NCBI RefSeq assembly: GCF_001263205.1
Contig: NZ_CP012333.1
Coordinates: 3,038,001 to 3,102,000 of the forward strand
DNA: 64,000 bases
DNA from: Labilithrix luteola
Lineage (GTDB): Bacteria > Myxococcota_A > Polyangia > Polyangiales > Polyangiaceae
Direction: 5' to 3'
Made by a program: the position numbers and the translations under genes. The notes beneath the pieces were generated by a model. The model worked only from the letters and a program-made list of their open reading frames with translations. It did no database searches and was not told where the DNA came from. Shown piece by piece: positions 34,481 to 42,562 of the stretch. Each line of letters opens with the position of its first letter. Positions within the stretch are counted from its first letter, which is position 1.

Positions 34481-34831
34481 GGCAAAAGGACAACTTGCAG
34501 GTTCCGAGCCGAGGCGGGACACCGCGCGCTGACGTCACGAAGAGCCCGTAAATCCTCGATCTCGCTTGGCGGCGGTCCGGCCGTTTCCACGATGACGACG
34601 GAGGGCTGGATCGCTCCGTTGACCCGCGGGTGCCCCGGTCCGCGAAGGTGATCCGCGATTGATCCATGGCCCGCGACGGCCTCGAAGCCGAGGAGCGAGC
34701 GGCGCGTTGCCGATGACGCGCCACGACGAGAAACACGCCGTGACATACGCGCCGCAGCCCTCGAGCTCGAGCTCGAACGAGCCCACGTTTCACTTGGACG
34801 AAGCGCGGCCCGGTGCGAGTCTGCCCGGCCC
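34481..34831. other. Gene-free stretch before the malic enzyme
   Basis: 351 bases with no protein-like open frame. A short AGCTCG repeat (about 34762-34779) is the only regularity. The malic enzyme promoter should lie here, but no convincing -35/-10 was identified. Confidence 0.4.
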
Positions 34832-36556
34832 ATGGCGCGTCTCTCTCGCTATTTCGAACTCGTTCGTGACGCTGGCGGCATCGAGCACATGAAGGTGCAT
34901 GCCGACGGCGTTGCATTGCTTCGCACGGCGCTGACGAACAAGGGCACCGCCTTCACGGAAGAAGAGCGTATCGCCCTCGGGCTCGACGGCTTGCTTCCGC
35001 CCCACGTGGCAACGCTCGAAGAGCAGCTCACGCGCGTCTATACGAACTTCACGCGCGAAGTGACGCCGATCGCGAAGTACGTCTACCTGCGCTCGCTCCA
35101 GGAGCGAAACGAGCTCCTCTTCTACGCACTGCTCGAGCGGCACCTGGAAGAGATGCTCCCCATCGTCTACACGCCGACGGTCGGCGAAGCGGTGCAGAAG
35201 TTCCACGCGCTCTACCAGAGTGCGCGCGGTCTCTCGCTCTCGTCACAGAACATCGACCGCGCCAAGACGGCGGCGACCAACTGCCTGCTCGACGACGTGC
35301 GCATGATCGTCGCGACGGACTCGTCGGCCATCCTCGGCATCGGCGACCAGGGCTACGGCGGCGTGGCCATCGCCATCGGCAAACTCGCGCTCTACACGGT
35401 CGCGGGAGGCGTGAGCCCTTACCGCTCGCTGCCGATCGGGCTCGACGTCGGCACGGATCGCAAAGACCTGCGCGACAACCCGGCGTACCTCGGCGTCCGT
35501 GAGGAGCGCCTCAAGGGTGAGTCGTATCTCGCGTTCATGGACAAGGTCGTCGCCGCCATTCGCGAGCGCTGGCCGCGCGCCATCTTGCAGTGGGAGGACC
35601 TCTCGAAAGACACGGCGTTCGCGGTCCTCGACCGCTACCGGAACCAGCTGCCGTCGTTCAACGACGACATCCAGGGAACCGGCGCCGTGGCGCTCGCGGG
35701 TCTCGTTACGGCGTGCGCGACGCAGAAGCGGAAGCTGTCGGACGAGATGGTCATCGTCTACGGCGCCGGAGCCGGTGGCGCGGGTGTGGCGCTCGCCATT
35801 CGCGAAGGCATGAAGCGCGAGGGACTCACGGAAGAACAGGCGCGCGCCCGCGTTCTCGTTCTCGACTCCAAGGGCCTGCTCGTCGAAGGCCGCAACATGG
35901 AGGACTACAAGAAGCCGCTCGCGCAGACGCACGAGAGGCTCGCCGCGTTCGACGCGAAGGACGTCACCAACTGGGACCTCCTCAACACGATCCGCGCGTC
36001 GAAGGCCACGGTCCTCCTCGGTCTCTCCGGGCAGCCTGGAACCTTCACCGAACCCGTCGTGAAGGCGCTCTTGCCTCACGTGGAACGGCCCGTCGTGTTC
36101 GCGCTCTCCAACCCGACGAGCTCGTGCGAGGCGCAGCCCGTCGACATCCTCGCGTGGACCGATGGTCGCGCGCTCGTCGCGACGGGAAGCCCGTTTGCGC
36201 CCGTGCGCGTGGGCGATCGCGACGTGCCGATCGGTCAGGGCAACAACGCCTTCATCTTCCCGGGCCTCGGCTTCGGCGCCATTCTGGCGAACGCCTCGTC
36301 GATCACCGACGGCATGGTGCTCGAAGCGGCTTACACGCTTGCGGACTACACGCGTGAACATCACGGCAAGGAGGGGCTCCTCTACCCGCCCGTGTCGTCG
36401 CTGCGCGCCGTGAGCCTCGAGGTCGCTACGCGCGTCGTGAAGAAGGCCTTCGCCGACGGCGTGGCGAGGAACACGAAGGTGACGCCGGAGAAGGCGGCCG
36501 CGTACGTTCGCGCGAAGGCATGGAACGCGCGCTATCTGCCCTTCAAGAAGGCCTGA
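34832..36556 (+). CDS. maeA: NAD-type malic enzyme
   Basis: 574 residues, the long malic-enzyme class. Converts malate to pyruvate with CO2 release and NAD(P) reduction. Motifs: YTPTVGEAVQKF, GDQGYGGVAIAIGKLALYTV, LPSFNDDIQGTGAVALAGL (metal and malate site), the Rossmann VIVYGAGAGGAGVALAI, FALSNPTSSCEAQPVDI and GQGNNAFIFPGLGFGAI. Coenzyme choice (NAD or NADP) is inferred from family type only. Monocistronic by appearance, with a terminator 60 bases after the stop. Confidence 0.94.
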   Translation: MARLSRYFELVRDAGGIEHMKVHADGVALLRTALTNKGTAFTEEERIALGLDGLLPPHVATLEEQLTRVYTNFTREVTPIAKYVYLRSLQERNELLFYALLERHLEEMLPIVYTPTVGEAVQKFHALYQSARGLSLSSQNIDRAKTAATNCLLDDVRMIVATDSSAILGIGDQGYGGVAIAIGKLALYTVAGGVSPYRSLPIGLDVGTDRKDLRDNPAYLGVREERLKGESYLAFMDKVVAAIRERWPRAILQWEDLSKDTAFAVLDRYRNQLPSFNDDIQGTGAVALAGLVTACATQKRKLSDEMVIVYGAGAGGAGVALAIREGMKREGLTEEQARARVLVLDSKGLLVEGRNMEDYKKPLAQTHERLAAFDAKDVTNWDLLNTIRASKATVLLGLSGQPGTFTEPVVKALLPHVERPVVFALSNPTSSCEAQPVDILAWTDGRALVATGSPFAPVRVGDRDVPIGQGNNAFIFPGLGFGAILANASSITDGMVLEAAYTLADYTREHHGKEGLLYPPVSSLRAVSLEVATRVVKKAFADGVARNTKVTPEKAAAYVRAKAWNARYLPFKKA

Positions 36557-36615
36557 GACCGAGCGATCGTGGCTCGCGAGGCGCGATGCTTCGCGAGCCC
36601 GAGCGCAAATGAGCG

Positions 36616-36661
36616 AAAGCCCCGAGGGGCGAGATGTCTAGGACATCGCCACCGGGGCTTT
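36616..36661. terminator. Bidirectional terminator after maeA
   Basis: AAAGCCCCG (36616-36624) pairs with CGGGGCTTT (36653-36661); an inner stem GATGTC-tag-GACATC strengthens it. The A-run and T-run at the two ends suit rho-independent termination in both directions, serving the convergent maeA and TonB-like genes. Confidence 0.8.
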
Positions 36662-36680
36662 CTTCGTCAGCTTGGCTGGA

Positions 36681-37874
36681 TCAGGGACGAACGGTCACGG
36701 GCGTCGTGAACGAGTCGTCGACGAACGGCTGAACGCGCGCCTTCGAAAGCGCGGTACGAACGCACTCGTCTTCCGCCTTCTGGCCGCGCATGTCGACCTT
36801 CTGCACCGAGCCGTCCGACGAGAAGACGATCGATCCCTTGCGGATCGGATCGTCGGGCGCGAGGCACGCGCGCGCCGAGGGCAGAACGGCATTGATCGCA
36901 CCGATGACCGAGCCCGGCGACGGACGCAGCTGGCGCGCGTTGGCGTTCTTGGCGGGCTCATCCGCGAGGCCGCTGCCGCTGGCGTAACCGCCGTCGGCCG
37001 CGCCGCGCATGGCGGCCGCGAGGTCGCCCTGCTCGCTCGGAGCCGTCTGGATCTCCTTCAGCGTCAGCGACGGATCGACAGAAGCCGCAGGAGCGGCCGG
37101 CCCAGCGGCATGCTTGCCACCACCCGTACGCGGACGCTCGGCGGGAGCTGCAGAAGCGCTTTCGGCGGGAGCAGGCTCTTTGGTGTCGACCGCAGCGGTT
37201 TCGGCGGGCTGCTCTGAGGGAGTCGGAGCCGCATGTGCGACCTCATTGGTGCGTACTGCGGTGGGCAACGGAGCCGCCGTGGGTTCGGGGGCCTTCGAGT
37301 TGAGGAAACGCGAAGCCGTGAAGCCGACCAAACCGAGGAGGGCTGCAGCCGCGAGAAGCGGAACGACCTTGCTGCGCTTACGCTCCTGCGTGCTCGTCGA
37401 CGCGGCAGCCGCCTCGGCCTTGGCCGCGGCGGGCTCCGCAGCCTTCGCACTCGCGGACGCAGGGAGCTGCGACGACGGCGGAACGGAAGGCGACGCGACA
37501 CCGTCGAGCGAGTCGTCGGCGCGACGGCTGCTGTTGCGCGCGACGCTTGCCGCGGCGGCGGGCGCAGCGGCCGCGGCGACGGCCTTCGAGCTCGCGACGG
37601 GCTCGGGCGTGCGGCTCTTCTCGCTCTTCTCCTCGCTCGCCTTCTTCGACGATGCCGGAGTAGAAACGGCCGCTGCCGGAACCGCCTTGCTCGAGACGGG
37701 TGCGGGGGTCTCGGTAAGCGAAGGAGTCGTGCGCGCCGCAGGCGCTGACGAAGCTGCAGGCGTCGCCGATTCGGCGGGCGGACTCGGGTCCGCCTGGCGC
37801 ATCAGCGCATCGAGATCGATGAGCCCGCTGTCCTCGTTGCGTTTCGCGGACGAGCGATCGTTTGATTCAGCCAT
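36681..37874 (-). CDS. AgmX/TonB-like membrane protein with Ala/Pro-rich linkers
   Basis: 397 residues. An N-terminal low-complexity Ala/Ser/Pro region of about 165 residues precedes one transmembrane helix (VVPLLAAAALLGLVGFTA). A second low-complexity stretch follows, then a C-terminal domain of about 80 residues: RQLRPSPGSVIGAINAVLPS, RACLAPDDPIRKGSIVFSSD and ALSKARVQPFVDDSFTTPV. That end domain is typical of myxobacterial TonB-C/AgmX-like proteins with a disulfide Cys pair. Unusually the cytoplasmic part is longer than the periplasmic. Upstream DNA carries phased GTGAC repeats. Confidence 0.78.
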   Translation of the reverse strand: MAESNDRSSAKRNEDSGLIDLDALMRQADPSPPAESATPAASSAPAARTTPSLTETPAPVSSKAVPAAAVSTPASSKKASEEKSEKSRTPEPVASSKAVAAAAAPAAAASVARNSSRRADDSLDGVASPSVPPSSQLPASASAKAAEPAAAKAEAAAASTSTQERKRSKVVPLLAAAALLGLVGFTASRFLNSKAPEPTAAPLPTAVRTNEVAHAAPTPSEQPAETAAVDTKEPAPAESASAAPAERPRTGGGKHAAGPAAPAASVDPSLTLKEIQTAPSEQGDLAAAMRGAADGGYASGSGLADEPAKNANARQLRPSPGSVIGAINAVLPSARACLAPDDPIRKGSIVFSSDGSVQKVDMRGQKAEDECVRTALSKARVQPFVDDSFTTPVTVRP

Positions 37875-37951
37875 CCGCCTTTTAATGCGCGTTCGCCAGA
37901 CTTTTTGATCACGAAATCGTCACCGCTTGTTTGATTTTTCAAAGTCGAGCT

Positions 37952-38055
37952 GTGACGCAGCGAGCTCACGCATTGCGACGATTCGATTTGGTGACTTGTA
38001 GGTCCGTCACGCCTCCTCCCGTGACCCCTCGTGACGCCCTTCACTGGCCCGTGAC
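37952..38055. promoter_or_regulatory. Cluster of GTGAC repeats in near-helical phase
   Basis: GTGAC occurs at 37952, 37991, 38021, 38031 and 38051 (plus one inverted at 38006 and another at 38076 inside the neighbouring gene). The last four in the gap are spaced 30, 10 and 20 bases, about whole turns of the helix. It lies upstream of the minus-strand TonB/AgmX-like gene, so a regulator array is possible. No matching known box was recognised. Confidence 0.4.
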
Positions 38056-38063
38056 TGCGCTCG

Positions 38064-38528
38064 TCATCGCGTCTCGTGACACGAAGCATTCTCGGTGATG
38101 ACGACGCGGTCGTTCTTCCCTACGGCCGCACGCACCTCGCCAATGAATTTCGAACGATCCGCATCGGATAGCTCATCCAGACCGCTGCAAACGTCCGACT
38201 CACCTTCCTTGCCCCAGCGGACGCGCTCGGTCTTCAAATCGACACTCTTCGCGATGCGCCACTTATTGATGACCTCGTTGACCTGATCTTTTGCCTTCGA
38301 ATCGACACCTGCGCCGAGGCTGATGAAGCTGACGACGAGACGATAGGTCGCGGCGCCACCATCGGGCTTCGCGTTGGGCGTGGCGACGGATTCGGACGAC
38401 GGCGCAGCGCCAGCATCGGCCGTGCTCGACACATCGGCGGGCGTCACCGGCTTGGGTGTTTCGTCACCGCAGGCTGCGACGAGGAGCGAGAACGAAACCG
38501 CGAACGGACGGAGGCGCGAACGAATCAT
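38064..38528 (-). CDS. Lipoprotein of unknown function
   Basis: 154 residues from the ATG at 38528; the upstream open frame only runs through the repeat element. Lipobox VAAC (Cys20). A Pro/Ala spacer is followed by a compact domain of about 95 residues: YRLVVSFISLGAGVDSKAKD, VNEVINKWRIAKSVDL and WGKEGESDVCSGLDELSDAD. Two Cys remain in the mature part. No family recognised. It is divergent from the structured repeat copy B and the second ECF sigma gene. Confidence 0.72.
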   Translation of the reverse strand: MIRSRLRPFAVSFSLLVAACGDETPKPVTPADVSSTADAGAAPSSESVATPNAKPDGGAATYRLVVSFISLGAGVDSKAKDQVNEVINKWRIAKSVDLKTERVRWGKEGESDVCSGLDELSDADRSKFIGEVRAAVGKNDRVVITENASCHETR

Positions 38529-38543
38529 CGCGCCGCAGGCTAC

Positions 38544-38632
38544 TGCGGCGACCACTTGCGTGGACCGAGGATTTCGCAGGTCTGTCGCGAACTCCGTTTG
38601 ACATTCAATCAGCGCAAGTGAGTTGCGCTGTA
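38544..38632 (+). repeat. Structured intergenic repeat, copy B
   Basis: 89 bases matching the ends of copy A (5315-5448). Pairings: GCGAC (38548-38552) with GTCGC (38584-38588); CTTGCG (38555-38560) with CGCAGG (38575-38580); and a terminal palindrome CAGCGCAA (38610-38617) with TTGCGCTG (38623-38630). Compared with copy A, the innermost stem pair changed A-T to G-C on both sides, and one C-G became T-G, so pairing is kept. The long inner hairpin of copy A is absent. It lies 16 bases upstream of the minus-strand lipoprotein start and about 130 bases before the ECF sigma start. Confidence 0.75.
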
Positions 38633-38759
38633 ACGCGACTCGCAGGACGCCGGTTGCGAGCGATGACCATCCGCGAGCGGAACCTTTACCCACATAGCCC
38701 TACCCATTTTGGGAAACCATGATCGGTCGGTTCGAAGGGCCGCCACTATCGAGGGAGCC

Positions 38760-39539
38760 ATGGGCAACGCGCGCGCCGACGGCGGCGACATCGAACTGGT
38801 GTCGTCGCCCGAACCTCCGAGCACACCGCTGCTCGAGTTGGCGCTTGCTGCGGCCGCAGGTGACGGCAATGCAACAGGGAAGCTGCTTCGTGCGCTCGCG
38901 CCTCGCCTCGTGGCCATCGTCCGGGCCGTCCTCGGGGCGTCCCACCCCGATCTGGATGACGCCGTGCAGCAGGCACTCATCGGTCTGGTTCAGGCTCTTC
39001 CGGCGTTCCGAGGGGATTGCGACCCGCTCGGCTACGCCCGCGTGATCGCCGTGCGCGCCGCCATCGCCGTGCGGAAGCGGTCGCGCGCGCAGGCCTCGAA
39101 GCGTGACGACGAAGCCGAGACGGACCGCATCGCCGAATCGCATCCGACCCCGGGCGAGCAAGCGGCGGCGCGACAGCGAAAAGATCTCCTTCGCGATCTG
39201 CTCGCCGAGCTCCCGACCGAGCAAGCCGAGACGCTCGCTCTTCGCGTGGTGTTCGGTTGCTCGCTCGAAGAGGTCGCCAAGCAAACGGGCGTGCCGCTCA
39301 ACACCGTGCGAAGCCGTGTGCGCCTCGCCAAAGAACGTCTCAAGCATCGCATCGAAGCCGACGCGTCGCTGCTCGACGCACTGGGGTGTCATGAGGGTCG
39401 TCGACCTGCACCCCGAGGACTTGCTCGACAAGGAGGCCAACGGCGCACTCACCGAAACCGAGCGCGCGCGCCTCGATGCCCACGTCGAGGGCTGCACGAC
39501 GTGCGCGTTCGAACGCCAGCTGCGCGCAGACTTCCGTGA
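38760..39539 (+). CDS. ECF-family sigma factor with an overlong 3' reading frame
   Basis: 259 residues from the ATG at 38760 (GAGGGAG upstream). Sigma region 2 (DDAVQQALIGLVQALPAFRG and DPLGYARVIAVRAAIAVRKR) and region 4 (LPTEQAETLALRVVFGCSLE and GVPLNTVRSRVRLAKERLKH) are clear. The protein-like part ends about residue 210 near DALGC. After that the frame continues 149 bases into the next gene as an Arg-rich, shadow-like tail. One frame over, a TGA at 39392-39394 would end the gene exactly at the ATG of its neighbour, so a sequencing slip or a real long overlap is possible. Confidence 0.85.
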   Translation: MGNARADGGDIELVSSPEPPSTPLLELALAAAAGDGNATGKLLRALAPRLVAIVRAVLGASHPDLDDAVQQALIGLVQALPAFRGDCDPLGYARVIAVRAAIAVRKRSRAQASKRDDEAETDRIAESHPTPGEQAAARQRKDLLRDLLAELPTEQAETLALRVVFGCSLEEVAKQTGVPLNTVRSRVRLAKERLKHRIEADASLLDALGCHEGRRPAPRGLARQGGQRRTHRNRARAPRCPRRGLHDVRVRTPAARRLP

Positions 39540-40365
39540 AGAAACCGACGGCGATCTCGTCATCGGACGGCACACGGCGCAGGAGCTCGTCGCGCTCGCG
39601 CTGCAAGGCTCGGCGACGCGTGCGACGCGTGCGACGCGTGCGACCGAGGAAGCGCCGGCGACGCGACCTGGCCCGCGACGTCGCACGTGGATGCTGCTCG
39701 CGGCAGCTGCCGTGCTCGCAGTTTCGGCAGCGGCCGCCGACGAGTCGCTCGGCGGTGCGCTACGTCGCGCCGTGGGCCTCGACGTGCCTACGGTCGAAGT
39801 CACGCCGCGTTCGCCCGAGGCAACGCCGAGCACGCCCGCACCGAGCCCACGGCTCGTTCACGCCACCACGGCGAGCTCGGTGACCGTCGTCGAGGCAGCG
39901 GAGCCGGCGGAAGACGTCGCGTCGCCCGTTCCGACGTCGCCCGTTCCGACGCCTGCGGTGACGCCGCCGAAGTCGGTGGCCGTTCGGACGGCAAGCACCT
40001 ACTTCGACGAGGCCAACGAAGCGCGCCGTCGCGGTGATTACGCCCGCGCTCTCGCCCTTTGCAGCGAGCTCCAAGCACGTTACCCGTCGAGTCGAGAGGC
40101 ACACGTCTCGTATGCAACCGCGGGTCGACTCGAGCTCGATCGCGGTAACCTCGGCGCGGCACTCGCGAGCTTCGATGCTTACGACGCACACGGTCAGGGT
40201 GAGCTCGACGAGGCCGTGATGGTCGGCCGGGCCACGGCCCTCGAGCGCCTCGGGCGTATCGACGAGGCACGGCGCGCGTGGAGTCGCCTCCTCACGGCGT
40301 TCCCGAGCACACCTTACGCCGATCATGCGCGCACGCAGATCGGAACGGAGACGACGCTCCGTTGA
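39391..40365 (+). CDS. Zinc-finger anti-sigma-like protein with TPR domain
   Basis: 324 residues. N-terminal zf-HC2 type element: LDAHVEGCTTC with the His-x3-Cys-x2-Cys ligands, as in ZAS anti-sigma factors. A transmembrane helix (TWMLLAAAAVLAVSAAA) lies near residue 100, then a Pro/Thr-rich linker. Periplasmic TPR-like helices from about residue 210 (STYFDEANEARRRGDYARAL, SYATAGRLELDRGNLGAALA, ATALERLGRIDEARRAW) suggest protein contacts or envelope sensing. It directly follows the ECF sigma gene, which supports anti-sigma function. A 9-base tandem repeat lies within it. Confidence 0.82.
   Translation: MRVVDLHPEDLLDKEANGALTETERARLDAHVEGCTTCAFERQLRADFREETDGDLVIGRHTAQELVALALQGSATRATRATRATEEAPATRPGPRRRTWMLLAAAAVLAVSAAAADESLGGALRRAVGLDVPTVEVTPRSPEATPSTPAPSPRLVHATTASSVTVVEAAEPAEDVASPVPTSPVPTPAVTPPKSVAVRTASTYFDEANEARRRGDYARALALCSELQARYPSSREAHVSYATAGRLELDRGNLGAALASFDAYDAHGQGELDEAVMVGRATALERLGRIDEARRAWSRLLTAFPSTPYADHARTQIGTETTLR
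39613..39645 (+). repeat. 9-base tandem repeat within the anti-sigma-like gene
   Basis: GCGACGCGT occurs three times in a row (39613-39639), then a partial copy follows. It encodes ATRATRATRAT just before the transmembrane helix. In-frame repeats of this type can change copy number without frameshift. Confidence 0.75.
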
Positions 40366-40381
40366 CGCGACGAGGTCGAAG

Positions 40382-41548
40382 GTGACGTGGAGGAGCAAGG
40401 CTTGCGGCGTTCTCGCAAGCATCCTCGTGGTGTCGGCATCGCCTCTCGCACGCGCCGACGAGCCGTCTCGCAGCTCGCGCGTCTCGCGCCACGTGGTCGA
40501 GCTGAACGTGACAGGCGGCCAAGACGACGTGGCCGTCCTCGACGCGACGATTCGCGAGCTCCTCGGCCGCCTTCAACTCGTCGTCACGCACGGCCCTGCC
40601 CTCGATCGCTCGACCGTCCTCGCGCGCGTGTCGGTCGCGATGACCTCCGTGGGCGGCGCGCGGGTGGAGGTCATCGACGCCCGCGATGGTCACGTCGTCA
40701 TGCAGCGCACCGTGCCGAAGGAGGGCTCGTCGTCGATCACGCGCGAGGCGATCGCGCATGCCGTACAGTCGGCCGTCGAAGCCCAGCTGCTCGACGCCGA
40801 AGCGCCCGCGGCCGAGCCTGCGCCCGCGCCTGCCGCCCCCGAATCGCCTTCACCTGCGCCCGCTCCCGCTCCTACTCCCGCGACGATGCCGCTCGAGCAA
40901 GCACCACCGGAGGCGCTGAAAGACGTCGTCGTCGAAAAGCCTGCGTCGCGCTCCACCATGGCGCTCGACGTGGCGACGTTCGGCGGATTCGGACCGATCG
41001 CGCGTGGATCGGGCATCGTTCCACGCGTTGGGGCCGGCGTGACGCTGGCATCGAGGGCTGGCGTTCGCCCTGCGCTCACGCTGATCGGAGCCTACGCGCT
41101 GCCGTTCGACAACGACGCGGCCTTCGTCTCTTCCCGCACGTCGTTCGTGTCCATCCGTGCACTTCCGTCGCTCCAGCTAGTCGGCTTCTCGCAGGTCGCC
41201 ATCGACCTCTCGGCTGGCGGCGGCTTCGACGTGCTCTCGGTCCAGCCGACCTCGACCGTGCTTCCCGCGTCGGCGCTCGGGCAAGACACGTCGCGGATCG
41301 ATCCCCTGCTGACGAGCATGCTCACGGCTCGTATCGGAATCGTGCCCGGCGTGGTGCTCCTCGCGTCGGCGGGCATCGACGTCGATCTGTCGACGCGGGC
41401 GTACATCGTCGACAACGCCGGTACGCGGACCGAGGTCCTTTCGCCTTGGCGCGTGCGACCGGCGATTGTCCTTGGCTTCGCCTTCACGGCGCTCGGACCA
41501 GCCGCGTTCGCCGCACCGGACGAGCCCAAGCAAGGTGGCCGTTCGTGA
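40382..41548 (+). CDS. Probable outer-membrane protein
   Basis: 388 residues from the GTG at 40382, with GAGG six bases upstream (40372-40375); the frame extends upstream into the anti-sigma gene. Signal peptide (ACGVLASILVVSASPLARA). A soluble domain of about 110 residues (VVELNVTGGQDDVAVLDATI and DARDGHVVMQRTVPKEG) is followed by a Pro/Ala-rich linker and a C-terminal part with alternating hydrophobics and repeated Gly/aromatic strands (FGGFGPIARGSGIVPRVGAG, RPAIVLGFAFTALG), which looks like a beta-barrel. Function unknown. Last codons overlap the next gene by 4 bases. Confidence 0.75.
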   Translation: MTWRSKACGVLASILVVSASPLARADEPSRSSRVSRHVVELNVTGGQDDVAVLDATIRELLGRLQLVVTHGPALDRSTVLARVSVAMTSVGGARVEVIDARDGHVVMQRTVPKEGSSSITREAIAHAVQSAVEAQLLDAEAPAAEPAPAPAAPESPSPAPAPAPTPATMPLEQAPPEALKDVVVEKPASRSTMALDVATFGGFGPIARGSGIVPRVGAGVTLASRAGVRPALTLIGAYALPFDNDAAFVSSRTSFVSIRALPSLQLVGFSQVAIDLSAGGGFDVLSVQPTSTVLPASALGQDTSRIDPLLTSMLTARIGIVPGVVLLASAGIDVDLSTRAYIVDNAGTRTEVLSPWRVRPAIVLGFAFTALGPAAFAAPDEPKQGGRS

Positions 41549-42171
41549 AACACGCCGTGCGGGTCGTGTTCACGATCGCTCTGCCGCTCGGGGCAGCACC
41601 AGCCATGATTGCATCATGCACGGAAGATCCGGTCGTGCTCGCCGCGATTCCCGCCGTCGATGGCGGTGACGACAACGTGCACGTTCGCCCGCGACGGTGC
41701 ATTTCGAGCTCGGATTGCCCGAGCGACGCCTTTTGCGAGAAGCCCTCCTGCTCCGCGCCAGCGGGCTTTTGTCGACCGTTTCCGACCGTCTGCCCCGACG
41801 AGGAGATGCCCGTGTGCGGGTGCGACGGCATCACGTACTTCAACGATTGTCTTCGCGCCGCGGCCGGGGTTCCGAAAATGAACCCGGGCGAGTGCGAGGA
41901 CAATGCACGCGTGTGCTTCGGCGCGAACGATTGTCCAAACGGCGGCTCGTGCGCGCGATTCGTCGGCTCGGTGCCCGACATGCCGTGTGGCCCATCGCTT
42001 CCCGGACGATGCTGGTCGTTGCCCCCGACCTGTCCGCCCCCCACACGCAGCGATCGCTGGGATTCGTGCGTGCCCGCCGATCACGACGCGGGCCGGCGTC
42101 AGTGCGTCGACACCTGCAATGCGATTCGGAGCGACGCGCCTCACCGACGACGTGTTTCGGTGTGCCCTTGA
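41545..42171 (+). CDS. Kazal-domain lipoprotein
   Basis: 208 residues, GTG overlapping the preceding stop. Lipobox ASC (Cys25). The mature protein has about twenty Cys. The Kazal-like inhibitor core CPDEEMPVCGCDGITYFNDC lies near residues 90-110. Cys-rich stretches on both sides (RRCISSSDCPSDAFCEKPSC, VCFGANDCPNGGSCARF) look like separate disulfide knots. Kazal domains inhibit serine proteases, so it may protect the cell surface, but here inhibition is inference. In the same run as the ECF sigma, anti-sigma and outer-membrane genes. Confidence 0.8.
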   Translation: MKHAVRVVFTIALPLGAAPAMIASCTEDPVVLAAIPAVDGGDDNVHVRPRRCISSSDCPSDAFCEKPSCSAPAGFCRPFPTVCPDEEMPVCGCDGITYFNDCLRAAAGVPKMNPGECEDNARVCFGANDCPNGGSCARFVGSVPDMPCGPSLPGRCWSLPPTCPPPTRSDRWDSCVPADHDAGRRQCVDTCNAIRSDAPHRRRVSVCP

Positions 42172-42276
42172 GCTCGCGCGCGCCACGCAACCTCGAGCAC
42201 GACAAAACGAAACGAACACGTCGCAGGTCCTTCAAGGGGCCGCACCAAGGTGACTTCGAAACGGAGGTCTTTCCCC

Positions 42277-42558
42277 ATGCCGAATTCGCTTTGGTCTCGA
42301 TCCGCTGCGGCCGCCGCCGTGGCCTCGTTCGCAGTCTCGTTCGTGGCAGTCGCCTCAGCCGACGGGCCGCCGCCTCTGCCCGCCGAGGCCTACACGGCAT
42401 GTGAATCGAAGAGCAGCGGTGATGCTTGCAGTGTGCAGTTTCGAGAGCGCACGATCGAGGGAACTTGCACGGCTCATCCGAGCGATCAGCGGCTGTTTTG
42501 CCGCCCGAACGGGCCGCCGCCCGGACCACGCCCGGACGACAAGGGGCGCGATCACTGA
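42277..42558 (+). CDS. Small secreted protein
   Basis: 93 residues from the ATG at 42277 with GGAGG nine bases upstream. The signal peptide (AAAAAVASFAVSFVAVASA) is cleaved before DGPPPLP. The mature part has four Cys (AYTACESKSSGDACSVQF, EGTCTAHP, LFCRPNG) and a Pro/Gly tail. No family recognised. It follows the Kazal gene by about 105 bases and may belong to the same run. It converges with the large regulator gene, 4 bases away. Confidence 0.7.
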   Translation: MPNSLWSRSAAAAAVASFAVSFVAVASADGPPPLPAEAYTACESKSSGDACSVQFRERTIEGTCTAHPSDQRLFCRPNGPPPGPRPDDKGRDH

Positions 42559-42562
42559 GCGA

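Noticed and set aside
38596..38637. Sigma-70 promoter formed by TTGACA and TGTAAC around the palindrome of copy B
   Set aside because: Spacing between the hexamers is about 25 bases, far from the usual 16-18.
39921..39954. Short 15-base direct repeat in the anti-sigma linker
   Set aside because: Only two copies within a Pro/Thr/Val-rich linker; explained by low-complexity coding.
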